DNA from: Hordeum vulgare subsp. vulgare
Taxonomy: Eukaryota > Streptophyta > Magnoliopsida > Poales > Poaceae
Direction of reading: 5' to 3'
Assembly: GCF_904849725.1 (NCBI RefSeq)
Contig: NC_058520.1
Coordinates: 398,363,993 to 398,427,992, forward strand
DNA length: 64,000 bases
Shown: piece by piece, positions 24,841 through 35,315 of the stretch
How the letters are laid out: the number at the start of each line of letters is the position of its first letter
Position numbering within the stretch: position 1 is the stretch's first letter
The notes under the pieces: generated by a model
Seen by the model: only the letters and a program-made list of their open reading frames with translations
Databases searched by the model: none
What the model was told of the DNA's origin: nothing
Translations under genes and position numbers: made by a program

Positions 24841-25822
24841 CACCAGGGCGAGCCTGCTCGCAGTGCAGACGGCGACCGAGGAGGCTACCAGGTGGTGCTG
24901 CGGCATGCCGCGCTGGTGGAGGACCTGGAGGGGCGACGGTCGTTAGAGGCCGAGGCAGGCATGGTGGTTGGGCGTGATCTGGAGTAACGGTGGGCGATGG
25001 TGCAGATCTGGTAGGGCGTGACCTGCACGAGTTTGAAGCGGTGGTCCACCAGTTCCTGATGGTCGCCCACCGGTAAGCCGACGACGTGCTCGATGACTCA
25101 CTTGCATGCGCGGATGTTGTGTTGAACATGATTCTTCCTTTGCCTCAGAGAGATCTCGTTCGGGTCCTTTTGTTTGGGTTAGATTATATTAAATTTTGTT
25201 TACCGAACTGAGGGAGGGCTAGATAGATTTGATTTGAGTTGGTTTGGATTGAGGGTTCTTATCTTGACTTGGCATCGGCCGTTTCGTCTTGTGTATGTGA
25301 TGCAGATACGAGGAGAGGGCCCGGATGTAGGGCTCGGCTTGGAACGACGAGATTATCCTCGCCAGGTATATGTATGTTCTGTATCTTGAGATGATTTCCC
25401 TGCCGCTGTTGCTGTTGTTTTATCTTCTTTGGGTACAAATCAACGTTTCCAGGAAGGAATGGACAACTGGGAATGACATGGGGACGAATCGAACCTTTAA
25501 ACCGCGAATGTGGTTTCAGGGATTACATAATTGACAAAATTGGGTGGTGTTATTTTCTCTTTCACTGAGGGATATGTGTTGCTATTTAGAAGATAGGATG
25601 TGATTTAAAATGTGTGCGTGGAACACAAATTTTCTTTCTATATATATGATGGAGGAACTGGAATATGCCATGTCTTCAGTTGGTGTTTTATTTTCATAAA
25701 AGACGTTTTCTGTTGATAGAAGGGTTGGAATATCCGTAATTTCTTACTCAAATGGAAGTTGTCAAGTCTGTCTTTTCCTCCCCAATTCATTAACTGTTGT
25801 CGTGTCGTTCATTTTGCAAATT

Positions 25823-26319
25823 ACTGGTCGATTTAGAGTGGAAGTTTTTGCAGGCCAGTGCCAAAGGCAGGTAAATAGTCTTCGATGTGACGTCTCATTT
25901 ATCGCCATGCATCTTGCTAATCTCCCTTGGTTTGCTTCAAAACAGCAGAGCTACTTCTGTGATGTATGAATTTAGTGTCATTTCTAAAGCTACTAGGCCT
26001 AGAAGAAACACAAAGATGCAGTGCAGCGATGATCATCCAGCCCTCCAAGCTGGATGCGGCGAGGTTAAAAGGGGTCGGTTCCAACCCCAATCGACTTGAG
26101 GGAATCAGGGGAGATCTTGAGGTATTATAAATTTGTATCTCTTATGAGTACTATGCTTTAGCAATATACATAACAATTTGTTATATGATAATTTTACACT
26201 ACCGACTCTTATAAAGAGCTCCAAATTTTTCTCCTTGTGTGCACGCTTTGACTGCTGCTTTATGTATGAACATCTATGTGGTCGGGCTGAGTCAGCTATT
26301 TGACATTCAGATTGACAAG
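25823..26319 (+). pseudogene. HGGT-like gene fragment, copy 1 (captured by the Helitron)
   Basis: Three pieces in order resemble homogentisate geranylgeranyl transferase, the plastid UbiA-type enzyme that joins homogentisate to geranylgeranyl diphosphate for tocotrienols. (1) 25,823-25,870 encodes TGRFRVEVFAGQCQ, then a GT donor. (2) about 25,946-26,121 encodes 'FSVISKATRPRRN' and 'QCSDDHPALQAGCGEV', then shifts and meets a stop. (3) 26,245-26,319 encodes [20 protein letters not shown] plus IQIDK, then a GT donor; this is the first prenyltransferase Asp-rich region. The acceptor before piece 3 reads GCAC in place of GCAG, so it would not splice normally. The exon that should lie between pieces 2 and 3 is missing. 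Introns are present, so capture was from genomic DNA. The identity rests on recall of cereal HGGT; the close relative HPT is less similar. Confidence 0.75.
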
Positions 26320-26787
26320 GTAGTATTTTTGTCATGTGCGTTGCTGCAATTTTACTCATTTCTCAGGTTGGACTTCACTTCTTGTTGATTCAGGTGAAAG
26401 AATCTTTGGTGTGCTCGCAAAAAATGATTTATGGAAAAGGGTGCAGATGTTGTTGATGTAAGTTCGACGAGTTAATCAAGTGCTAAACACTTGTGTGTGT
26501 TTTTATGTGTAGTTCTTCTTTAGTTATACAATTTTGAAATTGGTCACAATTTCGAAATTGGTCGAAATTGGAAACATGCTTAGGTATATCTTGTTCGGAG
26601 TCTCGGGTATATTGAGGAGGTAAAAGTAAATACTAACCAGTAAAATATCTTTTTTGGGAAGGAACCAGTTCATTATCTCATGGCAACAAAACTGATTACC
26701 ATCAACAACAACCTTTTAAATCTCCCCCCCCACAGAACTGATAGTTGTAGTTACATTTGCTAAAATCTGAAGCATGTGGTAGCCGGA

Positions 26788-29271
26788 TCTCTACTCCTAA
26801 AGGGGCAGTTGGTAGCCGGATCTCATCAGTTTTTATCGTCCACCACTGCGTGATTTTTTTCGTCACCGGTTTTTTTTGTCCTAGCATCCCACCCGCCCGT
26901 GCCCCCTGCCCTCCGTCTCTTCCTCCGAGTCCCGACCCTGGGCTAGGGCTCCATCCGCCGCCGCCCTCGCCCCCGCCCCCATCTCCTATTCCGACGCCCC
27001 CGCCACCATATCCTACTCCGCCGCCGTCCCTACCGCTTGGATGCGCGCGCGTCCGGCCGCTCCAAGGCCATCGCCAGTACCGCCCCTCAGTCCGCGTGTC
27101 CGTCCACGGAGTATGAAGCCCCCGCCCCCATTTCCTGCTCTGCCGCCGTCCCTACTGCTTGGATGCGCGTGCTTCCGGCACGGCATGGAGGTCGAGGGGC
27201 AGCCCCTCGGTGCGCGTGTCCGCCGCGACCACGGATTCCGACGCCCCGCCCCCAACTCCTGCTCCGTCGCCGTCCCTATTGCTCGGATGCGCATGCATCC
27301 GGTGCAGCATGGAGGTCAAGGGGCAGCCCGGCACCAGGGTGAGCCTGCTCGCGATGCATACGGCAACCAAGGAGGCTACCAGGTGGTGCTGCGGCATGCC
27401 GCGCTGGTGGAGGACCTGCAGGGGTGACGGTCGTTAGAGGCCGAGGCAGGCGCGGTGGCTGGGCGTGATCTGGAGTACAGGTGGGTGATGGTGCAGATCT
27501 GGTAGGGTGCGACCTGCGCGAGTTTGAAGCGGTGGTCAACCAGTTCCTGATGCTCGCCCACCGGTAAGCCGACGACTTGCTCGGTGACTCACTTGCATGC
27601 GCAGATGTTGTGTTGAACATGATTCTTCCTTTGCCTCAGAGAGATCTCGTTTGGGTCCTTTTGTTTGGCTTAGATTATATTAGATTTTATTTACCGTACT
27701 GAGGGAGGGCTAGATAGATTTGATTTGAGTTGGTTTGGATTGAGGGTTCTTATCTTGACTCTGCATCGGCCGTTTCGTCTTGTGTATGTGATGCACATAC
27801 GAGGAGAGGGCCCGGATGTAGGGCTCGGCTTGGAATGACGAGATTATCCTGGCCAGGTATACGTACGTTCTGTATCTTTAGATGATTTCCCTGCCGCTGC
27901 TGCTGTTGTTTTATCTTCTTTGGGTACAAATCAACGTTTCTAGGAAGGAAATGGACAACTGGGAATGACATGGGGACGAATCGGACCTTTAAACCGCGAA
28001 CGTGGTTTCAGGGATTACATAATTGACAAAATTGGGTGGTGTTATTTTCTCTTCCACTTAGGGATATGTGCTGCTATTTAGAAGATAGGATGCGACTTAA
28101 AATGTGTGCGTGGAACACAAATTTTCTTTCTATATATATGGTGGAGGAACTGGAATATGCCATGTCTTCAGTTGGTGTTTTATTTTCATAAAAGACGTTT
28201 TCTGTTGATAAAAGGGTTGGAATATCCGTAATTTCTTACTCAAATGGAAGTTGTCAAGTCTGTCTTTTCCTCCCCAATTCATTAACTGTTGTCGTGTCGT
28301 TCATTTTGCAAATTACTGGTCGATTTGGAGTGGAAGCTTTTGCAGGCCAGTGCCAAAGGCAAGTAAATAGTCTTCGATGTGACGTCTCATTTATCGCCAT
28401 GCATCTTGCTAATCTCCCTTGGTTTGCTTCAAAATAGCAGTGCTACTTCTGTGATGTATGAATTTAGTGTCATTTCTAAAGCTACTAGGCCTAGAAGAAA
28501 CACAAAGATGCAGTGCAGCGATGATCATCCAGCCCTCCAAGCTGGATGCAGCGAGGTTAAAAGGGGTCGGTTCCAACCCCAATCGGCTTGAGGAAATCAG
28601 GGGAGATCTTGAGGTATTATAAATTTGTATCTCTTATGAGTACTATGCTTGAGCAATATACATAACAATTTGTTATATGATAATTTTACACTACCGACTC
28701 TTATAAAGAGCTCCAAATTTTTCTCCTTGTGTGCAGGCTTTGACTGCTGCTTTATGTATGAACATCTATGTGGTCGGGCTGAGTCAGCTATTTGACATTT
28801 AGATTGACAAGGTAGTATTTTTTTCATGTGCATTGCTGCAATTTTACTCATTTCTGAGCTTGGACTGCACTTTTTGTTGATTCAGGTGAAAGAATCTTTG
28901 GTGTGTTCACAAAAAATGATTTATGGAAAAGGGTGCTGATGTTGTTGATGTAAGTCCGACCAGTTAATCAAGTGCTAAACACTTGAGTGTGTTTTTATGT
29001 GTAGTTCTTCTTTAGTTCTACAGTTTCGAAATTGGTCACAATTGCGAAATTGGTCGAAATTGGAAACATGCTTAGGTATATCTTGTTCGGAGTCTCGAAT
29101 ATATTGAGGAGCTAAAAGTAAATACTAACCAGTAAAATAACTTTTTTGGGGAAGGAACCAGTTCATTATCTCATGGCAACAAAACAGATTACCATCAACA
29201 ACAACCTTTTAAATCCCCCCCCCACAGAACTGATAGTTGTAGTTATATTTGCTAAAATATAAAGCATGTGG
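26788..29271 (+). repeat. 2.49-kb tandem direct repeat, copy 2
   Basis: The second copy of 24,290-26,779. It begins TCTCTACTCC after an A and ends at 'AAAGCATGTGG', beyond which the sequence is unique. Differences from copy 1 are scattered substitutions and small indels. Confidence 0.9.
28315..28811 (+). pseudogene. HGGT-like gene fragment, copy 2
   Basis: The same three pieces as in copy 1, with independent changes. Piece 1 reads TGRFGVEAFAGQCQ, closer to the functional enzyme as recalled. Piece 2 reads 'QCSDDHPALQAGCSEV'. Piece 3 at 28,737-28,811 has an intact GCAG acceptor, but a TAG stop replaces the Gln codon before IDK. Copy 1 is thus broken at the splice site and copy 2 at the coding level. 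Confidence 0.75.
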
Positions 29272-31946
29272 CCTTTTGGAATATGCATCTTATTTTGTTC
29301 CTATTTTTTATTTGTTGGAGGACAACATGTATGTACTCATATTTTTTGTTCATCTTTTTTTATGTATTAATCGTTTGCACGACACATGATGCCCCTAATA
29401 ATAAGAAAAGAGATGTGTATTGATCATGTGTTTAGTATACTTATTTTCAGCTATTTAGAGGCTTTATTATTGGTTCTGTGGAACAAGCTGCATGTCAAAA
29501 ATATGTAGCTATACTTAAGAAACTTTGAGTCACCTTACAAATATGCAGCTCATTTGATATTCCATACTGTGGTTTTTAGCCGATGTCCATTCTATCCTGG
29601 TGACTAGAGACCGTGGTGGTGGGTTTGGCCACCGACAGTAGCGCCAAAGTGGGTGGCGGTGACAGATGAGTTGATAGACGCGGGTCCCTCTTTAGTTACA
29701 AGTCACACGATCTGTAATGCCTGGATGAATCAGTTCAAAGCCAATATTCCTTGGCCATGATGTGGTGCTGCCCAGGACCCCACTTGTCGCCTGCACTATG
29801 ATGTAATATCCAGAAGTGCATCTGCGCCGGCGTCAAGCCCAATGACTTCAACGCCATGAGAAATGCACCTTCTTGATGGGAACTGGCCCTTCAGGTTTTA
29901 TGGGAGGTTCAAAGACGGATGCGTCGAGTATTCATGGGAGGTCCTCGTCTAGGTATAATTCTTCCCTTCAGTCACCTTCTCATTCGCTTGCCTGTTAGTT
30001 TACATGCAAAAAGCTTACGTGTACTACTGTATGGTACAAATATGATGTAGGTTGATCTACTCTGGTCTTTTCCAAATGCATGGGTTGCTGTTATATCTTT
30101 CTTTTACCATCAAATCATTATTACTTGATTGTTCTAATATACTATCCAAAGGATCCACTTATTCCTTCAGGAAAAGCACCTCGAAAGTTGATAAAAAACA
30201 CTTTGAAAGTTGATCCCAAAAATCACACTGGAATATTCTTTCATTAAGTTGATCTCGTTAATACGGATGTTAATTGTCTTGAGATTTCTTGCAGGTCGGT
30301 GGCGGTGGGTCTGGAGATGCGGATGCCCCTGCATAACGCGGCGCCAATGGCACTCGGGGGAGCCTTCATCACCCAAGGTAAACCTGCGCTTGACCTCCTT
30401 TCTTATCATCCTCATGTTTTGTTGGTTGTTATCTACCATTAGATTGGATGTTTGTTCTCTGGTTGTACATAGTAAATTTTGGTGAGCTATTTTGTACTAA
30501 TGAGGTTTGTAGAGTCAATAAGTATGGCACAAACTGTGTTGATCTTGAACGCATGTATGCTTTCTCAAATTGGATTGATTTGCCGGCGTCGAGTTAGTGT
30601 GCACCAGCGCGCGTAGCTTCGCCTACATCAACTTCCACTATCCCTCCCTAAGGTCGTGACCAAGTTATTCTCCACCGTAAGCATCCACCAGCCCATAAAC
30701 AATCTCATTGTAACTATTTTTCCACACTTCGGCAGCAATTAATAGTAGCAGATTGGGATTTTGTTGATTATCCGCATTAGCCGTGTGTGTTCTGTGGTTT
30801 GAATGTAGAATTTTGTGTTAGGCGAGTAGAGCTTTACCAACTTAATAACAGAGGATGGTGCTTGCAGTTGCTATGGGTGTTGATGGCTCCCATGTCTTGG
30901 TTCCTTGGAATGGCGATTCAAGAAACATCATCGTGTTGATGGATCATAGGGTGATTGCCCAAGCCAAGTGAATTAATTTTCACAGTTCATTAGTATTGCA
31001 ATTTTATGGTGGGAGCGTCTCCCCAGAAATCTCTACTCCTAAGGTAACCATTATTTTCTCCATGCATATGATTCTCCAACTTCCTGATTCATTATTTGTA
31101 AAAAAAACACTAATGATGTTGTTGGGCATGTGAACCATTGTGTTGATTGCCATGTTTTTCTTGAATATCTCATAATGTCTGAATTCCAGCATATGAGAAG
31201 TTGAACACAATGTTACTGAAAAGATGTTGGATTGCTTGAAGAATACGGATAAATAGTTTTGAATTATTTTGTAGTGAGACAGATGCAACTGGTGCTGTCT
31301 ACCTTATCTAACACCTATTGATAATGTCAACAAGATACGATATTGTTATGGAAAATCCTTAACAAACTAATTCCACCATTATGTGATTTGCTGACACATC
31401 TCATGTTATCGATATTAATAAAGGTTTTTTGTTATAAGTTTTACCATGAGACTAGACATCTTTTGTTTTCAAAACAATAGACTCATGCATAGTTAATTTG
31501 ACTTCAATGAAGCACGTATTCTGATTCCATCTTTTTTATTTGCTTTCGTGCACAAAGGCCACTTGATCTTGGTAAGCTTCAGGAGATTGCTGTAAAAACT
31601 GTACGAGTATGTGAACGTGAGAAATCAAGCTCTCTCATATGAACATTCCTTGTACCGTTGGATATGACCCAGCAAGAAATATGATTACCATGCGAATGAA
31701 GTGAAAGACAACATTCGTGACGTTTGTTTTCATCAATATCTCAAACGCATAAGTATGTCTTAGTTTGTAACAGATAATTATCATTGATCTCTTTATGTAC
31801 ATTGTTGATTACATTGCAAATGGACTGAAATTCATTTTTTATATACATGTCAAATTTTGGCATTGATCTCTTTATATACATTATTTATTATGTTAACGGG
31901 TATTACGGTGGGCTTCCACGTGCTTGAGCTATATGCATTATCTTTA
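29272..31946 (+). mobile_element. Helitron body with unassigned exon-like pieces
   Basis: This single-copy part of the Helitron carries GC-rich islands bordered by plausible splice signals. Examples are 30,296-30,379 (CAG before, GTAAAC after; 'LEMRMPLHNAAPMALGG'), about 30,580-30,655 ('ARSFAYINFHYPS') and 30,868-30,970. They look like captured gene exons, but I cannot assign a family with confidence. No long open frame joins them. Confidence 0.4.
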
Positions 31947-32873
31947 TCTTACCTACTAATAAAGCAAATATTGCTTCTGTCGTACGTCATTCAAATTGCC
32001 CTTAAAGTTGGCTAAAATTACCCACCAATGCCACCTATAAGTCATAAAAATGTTTCAAAGAGGAAAACATCCGGACTGGGCCGGCCCATGTAGGCACCTC
32101 CTATATTACGCTCTCGGCGTTGGAAATGATGCATCACACCTGGTTGGGCCGGCCCATGCGTGGGCGCCTTTTTTCAGTTACTTTTTTATTTTTATTTTCA
32201 GATTCATTTTGTTTTTCTACTTTAAATAATTTGGAACTTCAAATAACTTTTCTTAATTTTAAGAAACTGTGAATTTTGAAATAAAATATTCAAAAAAACA
32301 TAATTTTGTTGAGAATTCAAAAACTACTGAGGAGCTTTGAAAAATGTTTGCATATACAAAAAAATGTTTAAATTTTGAGAAAATGTTCATAAAATAAAAA
32401 AAGTCAATGATTTTAAACAAAAGTTAGTGTAAAAATCTTAAAAATAGTTCGTGCCTCTGTTTTTAGTCTCATTTTATTTTCATTATTCTGTTCCATTTTT
32501 TAATTTAAATAATTTAGAACTTTGAAAAACTTTTGCAATTTATAAAACTGAGAATTTTGAAATAAAAGTTTGAAGAAAACAAAAAATGTTTGTGAATTCA
32601 AAAAATGCTCGGGATTTTTGTAAAAATATTCGCATATTCAGAAGAATGTTCATAATTTTGAGAACAATGTTGGTGAAAACAATAAAAGTCCATGATTTTG
32701 AAAAAAAAAATTGTGTATTATTTTTTGAGTGCAATTGAAAAAAAAATTGCTAATTAAAAAAATGTTCATGCATTTCATGAAATGTCCTAAAATTTTAAAG
32801 ACATAAAATGATCAGCATCATTGAAGATTATAATTGTTTTTCTTCTGTTGCAACGCATGGGCCTTTTTGCTAG
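31947..32873 (+). mobile_element. Small non-autonomous Helitron, 927 bp
   Basis: The 5' end TCTTACCTACTAATAAAGC follows an A. The 3' end reads GCAACGCATGGGCC, then TTTTTGCTAG at 32,873, followed by T. The body is AT-rich and non-coding, with repeated phrases such as 'GAATTTTGAAATAAAA' and 'AATGTTCATAATTTTGAG'. Cereal Helitrons commonly end in a CGTGGCAACGCACGGGC hairpin and CTAG; here the left arm of the hairpin has decayed. Confidence 0.75.
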
Positions 32874-32936
32874 TATATGTAAAATTAAGAAAGGAAGAAG
32901 CCCGTGGCAAAGAACGGCGTTCTACTAGTATATATA

Positions 32937-33271
32937 GAGGGTGCTTGGATCCAAGAGACTAAAACTAGTCTGACTAAAACTAGTCTCTTTAAGAGGCTAA
33001 AGTTCCAAGCACCCCTGACTAAAGAGAGGCTAAAACTAGTCTTGAGGCTAAAATCTTTTAGTCAAGGGTACCCCTACTAAAATGTGCATTAGTCATCTCT
33101 CTCCTCATTTAACTCCTCATGCAAGTTCTGGATTGGAGGGTTTGGAGGATAATAAATGCTCATTAACTTGATTTTAGTCTCTCTAGTACTTGGATCCAAG
33201 CATGGGTGAGGCTAGCAAGTTTTAGTCTCACTACTTTTAGTCATGGGACTAAAACGTATCCAAGCACCCTC
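32937..33271. mobile_element. 335-bp MITE with GAGGGTGCTTGGAT termini
   Basis: The left end GAGGGTGCTTGGATCC is mirrored by the right end CGTATCCAAGCACCCTC, 14 of 14 bases at the tips. The body is rich in GACTAAAACTAGTCTC-type words. ATA flanks both sides (32,934-32,936 and 33,272-33,274), a likely 3-bp TSD. The superfamily is uncertain; a PIF/Harbinger-like MITE is the best fit. It begins eight bases after the Helitron 3' end. Confidence 0.75.
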
Positions 33272-35315
33272 ATAGTCTCCTAGCTTGAATTCCAAAATGA
33301 CTTGTACTACAGCATAGCCGATCTGTCTGTCCATCGCGGATGCGCTGTCCCGCGATCGATCGTACCGACGGACGGTCTCGGGCGGGCAGGACAGCGACCA
33401 CCCGCAAAACCAGCCGCAAATCTCAATTATTTGTCGATCGTACGTACACCACACCTGGTACTAGTAGGTGGCGTCGCCGCTCCATAATTGTGCAGCCGCT
33501 GCTACGGCACATGTCCGTGGGTAGGAGCAAGTGGTACGATATGCATGCCATGTCTATATGTCCGACGTGTAGGTTGATACGACACAGTGTCTCCTTGACC
33601 ATTGGGCTTTATGATAACCTAAACTAAAACCGTACTTAGTTGGACACGCCCGGGACTTGCTTAAACCTCCTGGGTAATCATGGCGATCTGTCTATCCATC
33701 CATGGTCATTGGATTCTCCTTTTTCGAGTTTGAATTTATGTATTTGAGCGGCCGGGAGTGGGGGAAGATGATCCGGTCTGGATCTCATGCTGACCGTGCC
33801 CGGTTGTGCATGCATGTGCATCCTCAATCAACGGTCATGTTGGCGCGTGTGTTCGGGCGCTGTATCTGGGATACTCCTACATGTCGTGTGTTGCGTTGCA
33901 TGTCGTGTTTTGTGCGGTTCCCAAAGTTGTACCGGCTCGGTAGAATCGCACACGCACATGCAAGCCACACTAGCTCGGGTCTGATCGGCGGGCCAAGCAA
34001 CGCGATACGTGTACTCACCGTCGGAGTAGGTGAATTGCTTTCGCTTTGCAGCAAGTTTTGATGCTTTCACCACTGGTGAGGATCCCAATGGCAAAGCTAC
34101 GCAGGGTTCTGGCGCTGTCAGTGTCTGTGCACCCCTCTTCCGCGCCAGCTTTTTTCACTTTCTACCCACGCGCAGCGCAGCGCGGGCCCGTCAGCCCGTG
34201 ACCTTTCTCTCCTCGCGTCTCACCCTATGCGCCATACTTGGAGGAGGAGTAGTACCGTTTTACCGCGCTGCCAATGACAGCGTGGTCCACTGGCGGTGGT
34301 CCCGGCGCGTCAGAGTAAGGTAAACCCAGCGCGCAGAGCAGTAGGCGAGTCGCTTCGCCCCGCCCCCGTCCTTCAAAGGTCGCCCATGTGCAACGGCCTC
34401 TCTGCTACGAAAGGACGTCGTTAATTTTCCCAGCGGGTGACTTGACTTGTGCGGAAGGGAATCAGCCGTTGGTCCCACCTGTCAGCCGCGGGCGTCCCCG
34501 AGCCCTCGGAACTGATGCCCCCTTTTGGCCGTTACCGTTACGCTTTTGCTCGTCCCGATGAAAACACCTTTCGGCCGCGTTCCACTTCCGAAGAGGGTGG
34601 TCACCTCGCCTGTCACTGACTCGCGGGCACAGGGACCTGTGGCCCGCATGGAAGGGAGCCGAGTGCGCCGTAGCGCAAGTTGTGGCGCATGGAAAGCAGG
34701 GCCGCCCAACCCTTTGGGCTCCGAACCGACCGCGATTCGACCCACCGGCTCGTAGCTTGATTCACCGTCTTGTACACGTCAACCACTCTCGGATAATGCC
34801 CTACACTGCTGCTCGACGGTATACACTGCTACACGTCAACTCTCGGATAGTACCAGTCTTCTCTTTTATACGGGGATAATTGTTTTCTTTCAGGGGAATC
34901 TACGGGGATAATTGTGTCAATACCTGAAATCTGCAGCTTGCCAACATACTCTCCGTTGAAAATTTTAGACAGGTTTGCAAACGGAAAATAGGCATCCCAC
35001 GCTATGAAAAGCAACTTCAACGGTGGGATTCAAACGGAAGTACTACGTTTTATCGGTCTTTCGTCCATTTGAGTCTCATTATTATAAATAAGTTAACCGT
35101 GGGTTCAACAAGTCGACCCATTTTTCGTCTGCGTCTAACATTTTTTAAAGTAAAAAAGTTCCACGACCACACATATGCGAGTGCCAAGAGTTCACGTGGG
35201 TGATATGCTAGCGAAAGGCATACATATGCTAGTCTAAAAAAGACGTAGTTTTCGAGCTAGGCGCACTAGCCACCGAGTCAACGCACATGCCAGCATATAA
35301 AATAAGGATGTAGTT
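33272..35315. other. Probably low-copy intergenic DNA
   Basis: No recognisable gene or repeat terminus. The part at about 34,100-34,760 is GC-rich with several short frames on both strands and no domain I know. It reads like old promoter-type or intergenic sequence. The end of a Harbinger ORF1 follows at 35,316. Confidence 0.35.

Larger units (their letters stand above)
24290..26779 (+). repeat. 2.49-kb tandem direct repeat, copy 1
   Basis: It runs from TCTCTACTCG to 'AAGCATGTGG' and matches 26,788-29,271 end to end with mostly single-base differences. Eight bases (TAGCCGGA) separate the copies; the same eight bases occur inside the repeat head (26,812 region). GC-rich 5' third, then an AT-rich part with HGGT-like exons. 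Confidence 0.9.
24290..32928 (+). mobile_element. Non-autonomous Helitron-like element with duplicated 5' part
   Basis: The 5' end TCTCTACTCGTAAAGG at 24,290 follows an A. The 3' end is an imperfect hairpin 'GCCCGTGGCAAAGAACGGC' and then GTTCTACTAG at 32,928, followed by T. This fits Helitron structure: 5' TC, 3' CTRR, subterminal hairpin, insertion between A and T. A second identical-type 5' end, TCTCTACTCC, lies at 26,788 and starts a tandem copy of the first 2.49 kb. There is no RepHel protein, so it is non-autonomous. It carries HGGT gene fragments and further unassigned exon-like pieces at 29,600-31,700. A smaller Helitron is nested at 31,947-32,873. Pairing of the 24,290 and 32,928 ends is inferred. 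Confidence 0.7.

Noticed and set aside
24262..25129. Several 60-126-codon frames on both strands
   Set aside because: They lie in a 123-bp GC-rich minisatellite and repeat in copy 2. The translations are low-complexity and frame-indifferent.
26381..26460. Next HGGT exon ('GERIFGVLAKNDLW')
   Set aside because: It follows a CAG acceptor, but does not resemble the expected sequence after the IQIDK exon. Left unassigned.
29780..29960. Possible PPR gene fragment ('AGVKPNDFN')
   Set aside because: A single short motif match with stops around it. It could be chance and no second repeat was found.
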